From NCBI GenBank assembly GCA_045039925.1, contig CP108400.1, forward strand, positions 3,162,001 through 3,226,000: a stretch of 64,000 nt of DNA, in the 5' to 3' direction. Of this stretch, positions 1 to 8,215 are shown in pieces. Position 1 is the stretch's first letter. Each line of letters begins with the position of its first letter. Both the position numbers and the translations under genes were made by a program. Under the pieces are notes generated by a model. That model did no database searches. It was not told where the DNA came from and saw only the letters and a program-made list of their open reading frames with translations. The DNA comes from Yinghuangia sp045039925 (GTDB taxonomy: Bacteria > Actinomycetota > Actinomycetes > Streptomycetales > Streptomycetaceae).

Positions 1-73
1 CCAGCGCGTCGCGCAACACCTGCCACACCACAGCGGTACGCATCGAGCTGCGGCGTCGCATCTGGTCGGACAC
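1..73 (-). CDS. Start of a putative SAM-dependent methyltransferase (truncated by window edge)
   Basis: Only about 24 codons lie in the window. Read leftward they begin GTG-TCC-GAC and give a basic, Ser/Arg-rich start followed by RTAVVWQVLRDAL. From memory this resembles the N terminus of actinobacterial SAM-dependent methyltransferases located near the dnaE2 locus, but no catalytic motif is in view, so the name is an inference. The start is supported by a perfect AGGAGG SD (complement of 80-85) six bases upstream. The 178 bp to the next gene hold no convincing gene. They contain a near-perfect 21-bp direct repeat (185-205 and 221-241). Confidence 0.4.
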   Translation of the reverse strand, partial: MSDQMRRRSSMRTAVVWQVLRDAL

Positions 74-251
74 GGGAGGCCTCCTGTCGTCTGCCGGGAG
101 CTCCACCCTAGTGCCGGATTGACGCGGTTTCGCCCGGCCGCGGACTCCGCGGACAACACCGACGGCGCTGCGGAAAGCAGCGCGGGCAGCCCGTTGGGCG
201 GCACGTCGGACGGCGTGTTGGGCAGCCCGTCGGGCGGCACGCCAGGAGATG

Positions 252-3200
252 TCATCCCGAACTCCCCGGACTCGCGTGCCACAGTTTGCGCGGCGCGTCC
301 TTGGTGGGGGTGCCCGGCGGGCGCAGGTCGGCGTACGGCGACACCTTGAACCCGCTCGCATGCACCAGCACACGGTGCATCACCGGCCGGGTCGAACGGC
401 TCGCCGCGGCGCCCTCGACGGCCTCCTCGGTGGCCGCGCCCCCGGCCCCCGTCTTTGCGCCCGCTCCCGCCATGAGCGCGTGGACGGCTTCGGTGCCGCC
501 CTCGCTCCAGGCCTCGTACAGCGCGCCCATCTCCCAGCAGCCGGTCGCGCGCAGCGACACCCCGCGCGGGCCCGTACGCCGGAGCACGCCGCGCACGACC
601 AGGAGCCAGGAGTGGAACAGCGTGGCGGCGTACGGTCCTTGCGCGTCCTCGAAGAACGTCGCGTCGACCGGCCCCGTCGCGTCGTCGAGGGTCAGGAACA
701 CGACGCGGCGGCCGGACCGCACCGGCGGGGTCTGGGTGGCCACCTTGACGCCCGCGACCAGGATCTCGCTGCGCGACCGCCGGGTGAGCAGGTCGCGCGA
801 GCGCGTCACACCGATCGCGGCGAGGAAGTCGTCGTAGAAGCCGACCACATGCCGGTCGGCGTCCATGCCCAGGATCTCCAGTTCGGCGCGAACCCGTTCG
901 GCAGGGGTCATCTCGGGCAGGCCGGTCACGGCGGGCGCCTCGTTGTCGGCGAGTCCGAAGGCGAGTTGGGTCGTGAACGCCCCGGAAGGCCGCGCCCCGC
1001 CTCCGTCCCCGTCCCGGGTTCCGCTTCCGTTCCGGGTTCCGCTTCCGTTCCGGGGTCCGTCTCCGTTTCCGGCCGCAGCCCCGGCTCCGGCAGCGCCGGT
1101 TCGGCCTCCACCCCTGCCCCCGACTCCGGTTCCCGCCGCGCGGCGCCGTCCCCTGGCCGGCGCGACCTCGCGGCCGTACCGGTCCAGGTCGGTCAGTTGC
1201 AGCAGCAGGTCGCGCCGCGTCGGACCGCCGCCGCCCGTCCCGATGGCGTGCACCGCGTCGAACGCGCCGACCAGGATCAGGCGTTCGACCACCGGCCGGG
1301 ACACCCCCGTGCGGTGCCAGAAGTCGGCCAGGGAGGTGAACGGGCGTACCCCGACGATGCGTTCGACCTCGGCCTCGCTTATACCCTTCACCTCGGACAG
1401 CGCGATGCGGATGCCTTCCTGCCCGTCGACCTCCTCGACGCGGTAGACAGCGTCCGAGACGTTGACGTCCACGCCCAGCACCGGGACGCCGAACTGCCTT
1501 GCGTCGTCCAGGATCAGGCGCTTCGGGTACATCCCCGGGTCGTGGGTCAGGACACCCGCGGCGAATGCCGCCGTGTGGTGCGCCTTGAGCCACGCGGACT
1601 GGTACGTCGGCACCGCGAACGCCGCCGCGTGCGCCTTGCAGAACCCGAACGACGCGAACGCCTTGAGGACTTCCCACACCCGTTCGACGGTGGCCCGGTC
1701 GTATCCGCGCAGGTCCGCCTCGACGCAGAACCAGTCGCGGATCGCGACCTGCCCGTCGACCGTGCCCAGGGCGCGCCGGGCGACGTCCGCCCGGGCGAAG
1801 TCGCAGCCCGTCATGGTCGCGACCATGCGGATCACCTGCTCGTGGAACACCACGACGCCCTCGGTCTCGGCGAGCGCGGGCCACAGGCTGGGATGGATGA
1901 CGTCGGGCGTGGACCAGCCCTGACGGGCGTTCAGGAACGGGGTGACCATGTCGCTCTTGACCGGCCCCGGCCGGAACAGCGAGATGTCGACGATCAGGTC
2001 CTCGAACGTCTCGGGGGCGAACTTGCCCACCAGTTCCCGCTGTCCGGGCGACTCGATCTGGAAGCAGCCGAGGGTGCGCGTCGACCGGATCAGCTCGAAG
2101 GTGTCCGGGTCGTCGAACGGCACGGCGTCCAGGTCGATCCGCCCGCCGCCGGTGCGCTCGACCTCGTCGAGGGTGTGCGCCATCGCGGACTGCATGCGTA
2201 CGCCCAGCACATCCAGCTTGAGCAGTCCCAGGTCCTCGACGTCGTCCTTGCCGAACTGGCTCATCGGGAAGTCCTGCGCGCTGGTCTCCACGGGTGTGCG
2301 GTCGAGCAGGCTGACGTCGGACAGCAGCACGCCGCACGGGTGCAGCGCCAGGTGGCGCGGCAGCCGGTCGAGGCGTTCGGCGAGCGTGAGCAGCGTGCCG
2401 AAGTTGCCCTCCGTGATGCCGGAGGCGCGCAGTTCGGGCAGGTCGCGCAGCGCGGCCCGGACGTCGCGGGCGCGGATGTGCGGGAACGCCTTTGCCACCG
2501 CGTCGATTTCGCCGGGTGGCAGGCCGAGGGCGGCGCCGACGTCGCGGATCGCGTGGCGCGCCTTGTACGTCTCGGTCATCGACACCATCGCGCAGCGCTC
2601 GGCGCCGAACTTCTCCAGGATGCGCTCGTACACGTCGGTGCGGCGGGCCGATTCGACGTCGACGTCGATGTCCGGCAGTGCGGAGCGGCGGTCGGAGACG
2701 AAACGCTCCATGATCAGGCCGTACCGCATCGGGTCCACACCGGAGATGCCGATCAGGTGGTTGACCAGGCTGCCCGCCCCCGAGCCGCGCGCCGCGCAGC
2801 GCACCCCCATCTCGCGGATGAGGTCGACGACTCCCGCGACGGTCAGGAAGTACGACGGCAGTCCGAGCCGTCCGATCAGATCGAGTTCGTCGTCAAGGCG
2901 CTTGCGTACCCGCGCAGTTGGGGCCATTCCGCGCAGGCCGAGCCCCGCCTCGCAGCGGCGGCGCAGTTCGGCGGCGGCCTCTTCGGACGGTACGCCGACG
3001 ACCTCCGGTTCGGGGTAGAACACCTTGCCCATGCCGAGGTCCTCGCGAGGATCGAGGACGAGCGACTCGGCCAGGTCGCGGGTACGGGCCAGCAGCGCAC
3101 CCGCGGTTCCCCGGTCGGCGTGCAGCGCGATCTCGGCGGCGACGCGGAGCATGTCGAGGGGCGACTTCAAGTAGCCCTCGCTGCCCACCCGGTCGAGGTG

Positions 3201-4004
3201 GCGGTGGCCGAGCGGGACCAGGCGGCGGGCGGCGTCGAGGACGTCGGCGACCGGCCCGTCGCCGCGCTCGGCGTACCGAACGGCGTTGGTCAGCACGGCC
3301 GGGACGCCGAGGTCGTCGGCCGCGACCAGCATGCGTGCGGCGAGGGCGACGGACATCGGGCCGCCGGACGGGCCGAGGTGGCTGACCAGTTCGACGTGCA
3401 GCGCGCCGGGCGGCAGCGCGTCGCGGTACGCGGTGAGCAGGCGCGCCGCATGGGCGTCGCGCCGTGCCGCCACCGCACGGCCGAACTCCGAGTCGGGCCC
3501 GATGAGCACCACCAGGTCGCCGCGCGCGGCGTGTTCGGCGAGCGACGCGCGGGTGCACGCGGGGACGGGGCGAGCGGCCGCGTCGTGGGCCTGCGTCTCG
3601 CGGCCCCGGCGGTGGGCGTCGCTGACGAGGCGGCAGAGGGCGGCCCAACCGGTACGGCCGCGGGCGAGGACGGTGGCGCGGGGGTGGCGGGGATCGACGT
3701 ACGCTCCGCCGCGCGCGGGGGTCTTGCGGGTCTTGCCGTTCCCGCGTGCGCCGGCTGAATCGGCTCTGTCGGCTCCGTCGGCTTCCGGGAGCAGGGCCAG
3801 ATCCGCCCCGATGATCGGGCGGATCCCCGCCTTGACGCAGGCCTTCACGAACGCGACGGCGCCGTAGACACCGTCGCGGTCGGTGAGGGCGAGCGCGTCC
3901 ATGCCCTCTTCGGCGGCGCACTCGACGAGGGTGTGCGGATGGGACACGCCGTACCGCATCGAATACCCCGAGGCGACGTGCAGGTGAGTGAACGGAGGGG
4001 TCAT
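252..4004 (-). CDS. dnaE2: Error-prone DNA polymerase III alpha subunit, DnaE2/ImuC type
   Basis: This 1250-residue C-family polymerase begins with a PHP domain (HLHVASG at residues 7-13, keeping the His-x-His metal ligands), as in DnaE2 rather than the replicative DnaE1. The palm domain carries the catalytic aspartates in PDIDVDV (444-450). The thumb, fingers and helix-hairpin-helix follow, with an OB-fold region (VVFLTLDD) near 1150. DnaE2 performs mutagenic translesion synthesis in the SOS mutasome with ImuA/ImuB partners. Unlike typical DnaE2 proteins of about 1080-1150 residues, this one carries Gly/Arg/Ala low-complexity insertions, notably around residues 955-1010, where the DNA has a 15-bp-type tandem repeat (about 1015-1065). 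It lies downstream of HEPN and DUF6504 genes behind a LexA-type box. The SD before ATG 4004 is weak. Confidence 0.9.
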   Translation of the reverse strand: MTPPFTHLHVASGYSMRYGVSHPHTLVECAAEEGMDALALTDRDGVYGAVAFVKACVKAGIRPIIGADLALLPEADGADRADSAGARGNGKTRKTPARGGAYVDPRHPRATVLARGRTGWAALCRLVSDAHRRGRETQAHDAAARPVPACTRASLAEHAARGDLVVLIGPDSEFGRAVAARRDAHAARLLTAYRDALPPGALHVELVSHLGPSGGPMSVALAARMLVAADDLGVPAVLTNAVRYAERGDGPVADVLDAARRLVPLGHRHLDRVGSEGYLKSPLDMLRVAAEIALHADRGTAGALLARTRDLAESLVLDPREDLGMGKVFYPEPEVVGVPSEEAAAELRRRCEAGLGLRGMAPTARVRKRLDDELDLIGRLGLPSYFLTVAGVVDLIREMGVRCAARGSGAGSLVNHLIGISGVDPMRYGLIMERFVSDRRSALPDIDVDVESARRTDVYERILEKFGAERCAMVSMTETYKARHAIRDVGAALGLPPGEIDAVAKAFPHIRARDVRAALRDLPELRASGITEGNFGTLLTLAERLDRLPRHLALHPCGVLLSDVSLLDRTPVETSAQDFPMSQFGKDDVEDLGLLKLDVLGVRMQSAMAHTLDEVERTGGGRIDLDAVPFDDPDTFELIRSTRTLGCFQIESPGQRELVGKFAPETFEDLIVDISLFRPGPVKSDMVTPFLNARQGWSTPDVIHPSLWPALAETEGVVVFHEQVIRMVATMTGCDFARADVARRALGTVDGQVAIRDWFCVEADLRGYDRATVERVWEVLKAFASFGFCKAHAAAFAVPTYQSAWLKAHHTAAFAAGVLTHDPGMYPKRLILDDARQFGVPVLGVDVNVSDAVYRVEEVDGQEGIRIALSEVKGISEAEVERIVGVRPFTSLADFWHRTGVSRPVVERLILVGAFDAVHAIGTGGGGPTRRDLLLQLTDLDRYGREVAPARGRRRAAGTGVGGRGGGRTGAAGAGAAAGNGDGPRNGSGTRNGSGTRDGDGGGARPSGAFTTQLAFGLADNEAPAVTGLPEMTPAERVRAELEILGMDADRHVVGFYDDFLAAIGVTRSRDLLTRRSRSEILVAGVKVATQTPPVRSGRRVVFLTLDDATGPVDATFFEDAQGPYAATLFHSWLLVVRGVLRRTGPRGVSLRATGCWEMGALYEAWSEGGTEAVHALMAGAGAKTGAGGAATEEAVEGAAASRSTRPVMHRVLVHASGFKVSPYADLRPPGTPTKDAPRKLWHASPGSSG

Positions 4005-4107
4005 GGGGTGCTCGATGGGGTCGGGTGCGGTGGTACTGCGGCGGCGGCTGCTCCGTCAGCCGATCGGAACGGGTAGGCGTGCTCCCCCGAGCAATCGGAT
4101 CCGCGGC

Positions 4108-4146
4108 GGTCGGTCCCCCTGGTCGGTCCTCCTTGGTCGGTCCCCT
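4108..4146. repeat. Tandem GGTCGGTCC repeat in the dnaE2 upstream gap
   Basis: About three copies of a 13-14 bp unit of the form GGTCGGTCCYCCT stand in the 144-bp gap between the HEPN gene and dnaE2. The gap has no coding potential. In many actinomycetes a Y-family polymerase gene (imuB-like) is expected here, so the gap could mark a deletion; that is inference. Confidence 0.6.
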
Positions 4147-4148
4147 GC

Positions 4149-4688
4149 TCAGTCCTCCTGCGGCGGCACCACGGTCAGTGCCGGCAGACCGAGCAGCCGG
4201 ACGACGAGGCGGATGAACACCCCTACGTCCCGGACGAGATCGTCGGCCTCGCGCGCGGTGACGGCGTTCGGCAGTCCCGCCTCGGCCGCCGCGCGCTTAC
4301 GCGCACCGCTCGCGAAGTATCCGGCCCACTCGGTCAGTTCGGGGGCCACCTGAGGCAGCAGCTGCCACGCGCTGCGGGGCGCGCGGCGGCGTCCCGGCTT
4401 CTCCTCCTCGGGGCGGGCCCGCGCGGCCAATACTGCGGCGGTCGTACGCAGCGCCGCGAGATGCGCGGCGGCGTAGCGCTCGTTGGGCGCGGTTGCCTCG
4501 GCTGCCTCCGCGAGTGCGCGGCGGGCGTGGGCGAGGAGGTCGAGAGCGCCGGGCGGCGCACTGGTCCAGCGCACGGGTGCGCGGGGTATCGACGGGAGGT
4601 GGGGTATGTCCCGGTTGTCGCGGGTACGGTCGCCCGTCTCCCCCGGTCGGCGTCGTGCCGCTGCGGATTCGGTGGCCATGGTCGTCAT
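4149..4688 (-). CDS. SAV_6107-type HEPN domain protein
   Basis: The 179-residue protein is mainly helical after a disordered, basic N terminus. The core LDLLAHARRALAEAAE... with NERYAAAHLAALR fits the SAV_6107-type HEPN family that accompanies actinobacterial dnaE2/Y-polymerase loci. Classical toxin HEPN domains use an R-x4-6-H RNase motif. I do not see a clear one here, so an adaptor or structural role in the mutasome is as likely as nuclease activity. The gene begins 12 bp after the DUF6504 stop, so the two should be co-transcribed. A second in-frame ATG (4679) is an alternative start. Family recognition is from memory of the sequence pattern; the function is unknown. Confidence 0.75.
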   Translation of the reverse strand: MTTMATESAAARRRPGETGDRTRDNRDIPHLPSIPRAPVRWTSAPPGALDLLAHARRALAEAAEATAPNERYAAAHLAALRTTAAVLAARARPEEEKPGRRRAPRSAWQLLPQVAPELTEWAGYFASGARKRAAAEAGLPNAVTAREADDLVRDVGVFIRLVVRLLGLPALTVVPPQED

Positions 4689-4700
4689 CGCCGCCTTCAG

Positions 4701-5066
4701 TCAGTCCAGGGTCCGGGCGAGGGTCCAGGAGCCTTGCGAGTCGAGCCTCAGGTCGAACACGCCGAGTGGTGCGCTGCGGCCGGCCGCGGCCTCGACGCGC
4801 CAGACCTCACGCTCGATGGCCAGGAGAGCCGTCCCCGTGCCGCCCACCGGAACGTCCGCGGTCACCACGCCGCTCGTACGGGCCCCCGCACGGGCGCCCA
4901 CATGCACTCCCGCGCGATTGGTGTGACCGGCGTGCCACCACTCCTCGTTCTCCACCCAGTGGTCGAGGACGTCCCTCACCACGTACAGCTTGTCGTGCCA
5001 CAGGAACCGGGCCGGTTCCCCTCCGCTGCGTACTACCTCCACCGGGTCGATGTGACGACGTGCCAT
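4701..5066 (-). CDS. DUF6504 family protein
   Basis: This 121-residue protein starts MARRHIDPVEVV and contains PARFLWHDKLYVVRDVLDHW and VENEEWW, the hallmark of the small DUF6504 family found next to dnaE2 and Y-family polymerase genes in actinobacteria. The first part (FLWHDKLYVV) resembles a compact beta-barrel; the second half (VWRVEAA, VFDLRLDSQGSW) matches the family's C-terminal strand pair. ATG 5066 is chosen over an upstream in-frame start because GGAGAGG lies just upstream. It is the first gene of the leftward operon, about 140 bp from the SOS box. The biochemical role is not known; the neighbourhood suggests DNA-damage tolerance. Confidence 0.75.
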   Translation of the reverse strand: MARRHIDPVEVVRSGGEPARFLWHDKLYVVRDVLDHWVENEEWWHAGHTNRAGVHVGARAGARTSGVVTADVPVGGTGTALLAIEREVWRVEAAAGRSAPLGVFDLRLDSQGSWTLARTLD

Positions 5067-5204
5067 GGCCTCTCCTTCACTGCGGTGACCCGGCCGGAGA
5101 TGCGCTTCCCCTCGCACCCCCGGCCGGGGTCGGTTTCCGCCGGACGAACCCGAGCCCCTGTCGATTCCGCGAAGCCGGCCCCTTCGAGGCGGCCATCTCG
5201 AAAA

Positions 5205-5220
5205 TCGAACTCAAGTTCGA
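5205..5220. promoter_or_regulatory. LexA (SOS) box
   Basis: TCGAACTCAAGTTCGA is a 6-4-6 inverted repeat that matches the CGAAC-N4-GTTCG box of actinobacterial LexA exactly. It sits just downstream of a leftward promoter and upstream of the DUF6504/HEPN/dnaE2 operon, so LexA would repress that operon. A degenerate half-box-like sequence (TCGAAC then ATCGA on the minus strand) occurs near 5306-5322. The rest of 5067-5518 is AT-richer regulatory DNA with no convincing gene. Confidence 0.85.
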
Positions 5221-5232
5221 ACCTGTGGCTTC

Positions 5233-5261
5233 AGTAAACCCCGCGGCTTCCACGACGTCAA
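5233..5261 (-). promoter_or_regulatory. Putative promoter of the DUF6504-HEPN-dnaE2 operon
   Basis: On the minus strand TTGACG (5261-5256) and TTTACT (5238-5233) are separated by 17 bp. The predicted transcription start then falls close to the LexA box, which is the usual arrangement for SOS repression. Confidence 0.5.
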
Positions 5262-5518
5262 CGTCATAAGGCGCGAGTCGCCAGCCTTGCCGCGCTCCTG
5301 CTGTTTTCGATCTTTGTTCGATTTTTCGGCGGTCGGGATCCACCGTCGCACGAGCCACTGACACACGTCCCGCCCCGCGGCCCCGCCCATCCGGCTCGCC
5401 CGCCCCACCTGCCTCACATGCCCACCCGGCCCCACCAGACGCCCGGCCGCCCCGCCAGAACTGCCGTCGGCGCCGCCGCGCCACCGCCCCTCCCCACCGC
5501 TCTATCTATGCTGCGGCC

Positions 5519-5872
5519 ATGGAGATCTGGCATAACCCGCGTTGTTCCAAGAGCCGTGCGGCGACCGCGTTCCTCGACGAGGCCGGCGTCGACTACGCCG
5601 AACGCCGCTACCTGGAGGACCCGCCGAGCGCCGACGAGATCCGCGACGTACTGAAGCGCCTGGGCCTGGACCCCTGGGACATCACCCGGACCGGCGACCA
5701 GGCCGCCAAGGACCTCGGCGTCACGGCGTGGCCCAAGACCGCCGAGGAGCGCGAGCGGTGGATCACGGCGCTCGCCGAACACCCCGCCCTGATCCAGCGG
5801 CCGATCGTGATCCTCGACGACGGCCGCGCCGTAGTCGCCCGCACCGACCAGGCCCTGCAGTCCCTCCTCTGA
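5519..5872 (+). CDS. ArsC-family thioredoxin-fold reductase (arsenate reductase-like)
   Basis: The 117-residue protein starts MEIWHNPRCSKSRAA, containing the N-P-R-C-S-K-S loop of ArsC/Spx/YffB proteins with the single catalytic cysteine (Cys9). The family signatures RRYLEDPPSADEI, LGLDPWDITR and IQRPIVIL with a conserved Arg before Pro follow. Enzymes of this class reduce arsenate using a glutathione- or mycothiol-type thiol, but many members lack tested arsenate activity. No ars operon gene is nearby, so detoxification is not shown by context. A strong hairpin terminator follows 40 bp downstream. Confidence 0.85.
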   Translation: MEIWHNPRCSKSRAATAFLDEAGVDYAERRYLEDPPSADEIRDVLKRLGLDPWDITRTGDQAAKDLGVTAWPKTAEERERWITALAEHPALIQRPIVILDDGRAVVARTDQALQSLL

Positions 5873-5911
5873 ACCGCCCCACCCCTCAGCGCCCCGCCGA
5901 AAAACAGGACA

Positions 5912-5946
5912 GCGGGCTGTGCCTCCCCCGTGGAGGCACAGCCCGC
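5912..5946. terminator. Strong hairpin terminator
   Basis: A perfect 15-bp stem (GCGGGCTGTGCCTCC pairing with GGAGGCACAGCCCGC) with a 5-nt loop lies 40 bp after the ArsC-like gene. It is followed by TTCGTCGT rather than a clean T-run, as is common in streptomycetes. Confidence 0.8.
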
Positions 5947-6126
5947 TTCGTCGTCGGCCACCACCCCCGTGACGGCAGTGACGACGGCACCTGAACCGCC
6001 GCCCCGTGTCGGCGGTGCAGATGCGACCCCCGCGTCCCGTACGAACGCGTTTCCCGCAAGGTCCCCCGGGCCGCCGCACCCCCGTGCACGACAGCCCGGG
6101 GAACCCGGTCCCCGTTTCCCCCCGCA

Positions 6127-6178
6127 ATCCCCCCCGCGAGATCCCCCCGTGAGATCCCCCCGTGAGATCCCCCGTTAT
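6127..6178. repeat. GAGATCCCCC tandem repeat
   Basis: Four copies of a degenerate 12-14 bp unit (GAGATCCCCCCGT) follow each other in the otherwise featureless 5947-6408 region between the terminator and the DUF4126 gene. I see no gene in that region. It presumably carries the promoter of the downstream gene. Confidence 0.7.
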
Positions 6179-6408
6179 CCCCCACCCGCTTCCCGTACGC
6201 CCCCCGACGTCCGGACCGCGGCCCTGCACTTCCCCGTTGGCGACAACTCTGCCGGGGCGGCGGCTCCCGGGTATCCGTACAGGTACTCAGATCGCAACCC
6301 GAGTAGAGAGGTCCGAACCGCTGAGTGCGCCTGAGTATGCGACCCCTCGACCTGCGGGTTAACGTCAAGATCACTACAACTGCCGCAAACCTCACTCAGG
6401 GGGCGCGC

Positions 6409-7023
6409 ATGGACATCGCCCCCATGGTCGTCACGAGCGGCTGGGCGAGCGGCACCAACGCGTACGCGACCGTCCTCATCCTCGGGGGCATGGGCCGCCT
6501 GGGCATCGACGACGGCACCCCGCCGATGCTCGAACGCACGGACGTCCTCATCGTCGCCGGGATCCTCTTCGTCATCGAGTTCGTCGCCGACAAGATCCCC
6601 TACCTCGACTCCGCCTGGGACGCCGTCCACACCGTCGTACGCCCCCTCATCGGCGCCTGGATCGGCGCCCTCTACGCGGGCGTCGGGGACGCCGACACCG
6701 CCCAGCAACTCGCCGCCGCCCTCGGCGGAGGCGGCATGGCCTTCGGCAGCCACAGCGTCAAAGCCGGCTTCCGCATGGCCGTCAACTCGTCCCCGGAACC
6801 CTTCAGCAACGCCGCGACCTCACTCGGCGAAGACGGCGCCGTCCTCGTCGTCCTCGCCCTGGCCGTCGACCACCCGTGGCTCGCCGCCGGAATCGCCCTT
6901 TTCCTCCTGGTTCTCGGCGCCGCCCTGGTCCTCTTCCTCGCCACCCGCATCCGCCGCTTCCTCCGCCGCCGCAGAAATCCCAGAAAAGATTCCAACCCGC
7001 ACAACCCTCCCGGGGGTCCATGA
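6409..7023 (+). CDS. DUF4126 family membrane protein
   Basis: The protein is 204 residues long with about five hydrophobic stretches. The family pattern is clear: GWASGTNAYATVLILGGMGR near the start, DVLIVAGILFVIEFVADKIPYLDSAWD, LIGAWIGAL, and a last helix LAAGIALFLLVLGAALVLF followed by a basic tail (RIRRFLRRRR). The start at ATG 6409 (MDIAPMV) is preceded by CAGGGGG, while an in-frame ATG at 6325 lacks an SD. The function of DUF4126 is unknown; it is a cytoplasmic-membrane protein. A terminator follows, so it is a single-gene unit. Confidence 0.8.
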   Translation: MDIAPMVVTSGWASGTNAYATVLILGGMGRLGIDDGTPPMLERTDVLIVAGILFVIEFVADKIPYLDSAWDAVHTVVRPLIGAWIGALYAGVGDADTAQQLAAALGGGGMAFGSHSVKAGFRMAVNSSPEPFSNAATSLGEDGAVLVVLALAVDHPWLAAGIALFLLVLGAALVLFLATRIRRFLRRRRNPRKDSNPHNPPGGP

Positions 7024-7090
7024 GTCAAACACTGCGACGACCCACTGGGGGGTGGGCCCGTGCAGCCGTGGGGAGCGGGCACGGGAAGGC

Positions 7091-7134
7091 GGGGCCCGAG
7101 ACCGGGGGGCGGTCTCGGGCCCCGAGCCTTTTTT
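7091..7134 (+). terminator. Rho-independent terminator after the DUF4126 gene
   Basis: A 13-bp stem GGGGCCCGAGACC / GGTCTCGGGCCCC with a 7-nt loop is followed, five bases later, by six T residues (7129-7134). The remaining bases up to 7439 have no convincing gene. A weakly tRNA-like segment (7134-7200, minus strand) is discussed in the findings. Confidence 0.85.
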
Positions 7135-7439
7135 GGTGGCGGAGACCTGAATCCCAGCCTCCCACCTGCGGTTTCGTCTCCTCAACCGATCTACGCGCCA
7201 GGATCGCCCACGTGGCCGAGGCCGGAGTTGTCTCACTTCATCCTGACCTGAACCGCAGGTCGTTCAGTGTTCGTTGGGCATTTGTCGGGCGGCGTTGAGC
7301 AGCTCACACCCCGTCCCGCCTGCCCAAACCCGCCGCGACGGGCTGGGCGGGCGGGTGGTGGGGTTCGGGTCGGGTGGGGGGTGGAAGTGGTGGTGTGGGG
7401 GCCTTGTGGGTCGGTCGGGGTTAGTGGACGGGACGTTTC

Positions 7440-8201
7440 TTGCAGGTCGCGTATGTCAGTGAGGCCCCGGCGGGTGGGGTCAACGAGGACTTTGTGATTG
7501 CGGGGGAACGGTTCGTCGTCGTGCTGGACGGGGTGTCGCAGCGCGGTGAGTCGGGTTGTGTCCACGATGTGCCGTGGCTGGTCGGGCAGCTCGGCGTCCG
7601 GTTGGCCGCCGGCATCGTGGCGGATGGTGTCGGGTCGCTGGCCGAGATCCTTGCGGGTGCGATTGAAGGCGTCTGCGGGATGCATGCGGACACTTGCGAT
7701 CTGTCGCATCCGAGCAGCCCGTCCAGCACGGTTGCTCTGCTGCGGCGGCGCGCGGACGTCGTGGACTATCTGGTCCTCTGCGACTCGCCGATCGTGATCG
7801 AGACCGCGGACGGCAATGTGCAGGCCGTTGTCGACGACGCGGTGTCCCACCTGACTGGCTATACGCAGGAGGACGTGCAGCGTGTCCGCAACCGGCCGGG
7901 GGGCTTCTGGGTGGCCGGCGCGACGTCCGAAGCGGCCGAACACGCCATCGTGGGTTCTGTGCCGGCCGCCGACGTTAGGCGCATCGCGCTGATGACTGAT
8001 GGCGTGTCCCGACTGGTCGAACGTTATGGGTGGTCATGGGCCCGTGTCATGGATGTTGTCGAGGCTGAAGGGCCTGCTGCTGTGGTTCGGGCTGTTCGGG
8101 CCGCGGAGCATGCGACGGCGCCGGGCGCCTTTCGCGGCAAGCGGCACGATGACGCCACGATCGTCCTGTGTCGGCTGTCCGGCGGCCGGGCGCAGGCTTG
8201 A
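7440..8201 (+). CDS. PP2C-type protein phosphatase domain protein
   Basis: The 253-residue protein carries the metal-binding aspartates of the PP2C/SpoIIE superfamily: NEDF (residues 15-18), VVLDGVSQ (28-35), LMTDGVSR (about 183-190) and a C-terminal DDATIVLC. It would hydrolyse phosphoserine/threonine using two Mn2+ or Mg2+ ions and is cytosolic, without PAS or membrane segments. The start is a TTG at 7440 with GGACGGGA upstream, and MQVAYVSEAP gives the expected N-terminal strand. No kinase is adjacent; the only Ser/Thr kinase in the window is 18 kb away. The partner is unknown. Confidence 0.8.
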   Translation: MQVAYVSEAPAGGVNEDFVIAGERFVVVLDGVSQRGESGCVHDVPWLVGQLGVRLAAGIVADGVGSLAEILAGAIEGVCGMHADTCDLSHPSSPSSTVALLRRRADVVDYLVLCDSPIVIETADGNVQAVVDDAVSHLTGYTQEDVQRVRNRPGGFWVAGATSEAAEHAIVGSVPAADVRRIALMTDGVSRLVERYGWSWARVMDVVEAEGPAAVVRAVRAAEHATAPGAFRGKRHDDATIVLCRLSGGRAQA

Positions 8202-8215
8202 CAGGGTTCGACATG

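Noticed and set aside
249..3758. Long open frame on the plus strand opposite dnaE2
   Set aside because: It runs antisense through all conserved polymerase motifs, is Arg/Pro/Gly/Ala-rich with no domain, and is open only because of high GC.
5077..5484. 135-codon minus-strand frame in the SOS-box region
   Set aside because: It crosses the LexA box and promoter, has poor codon bias and resembles no family.
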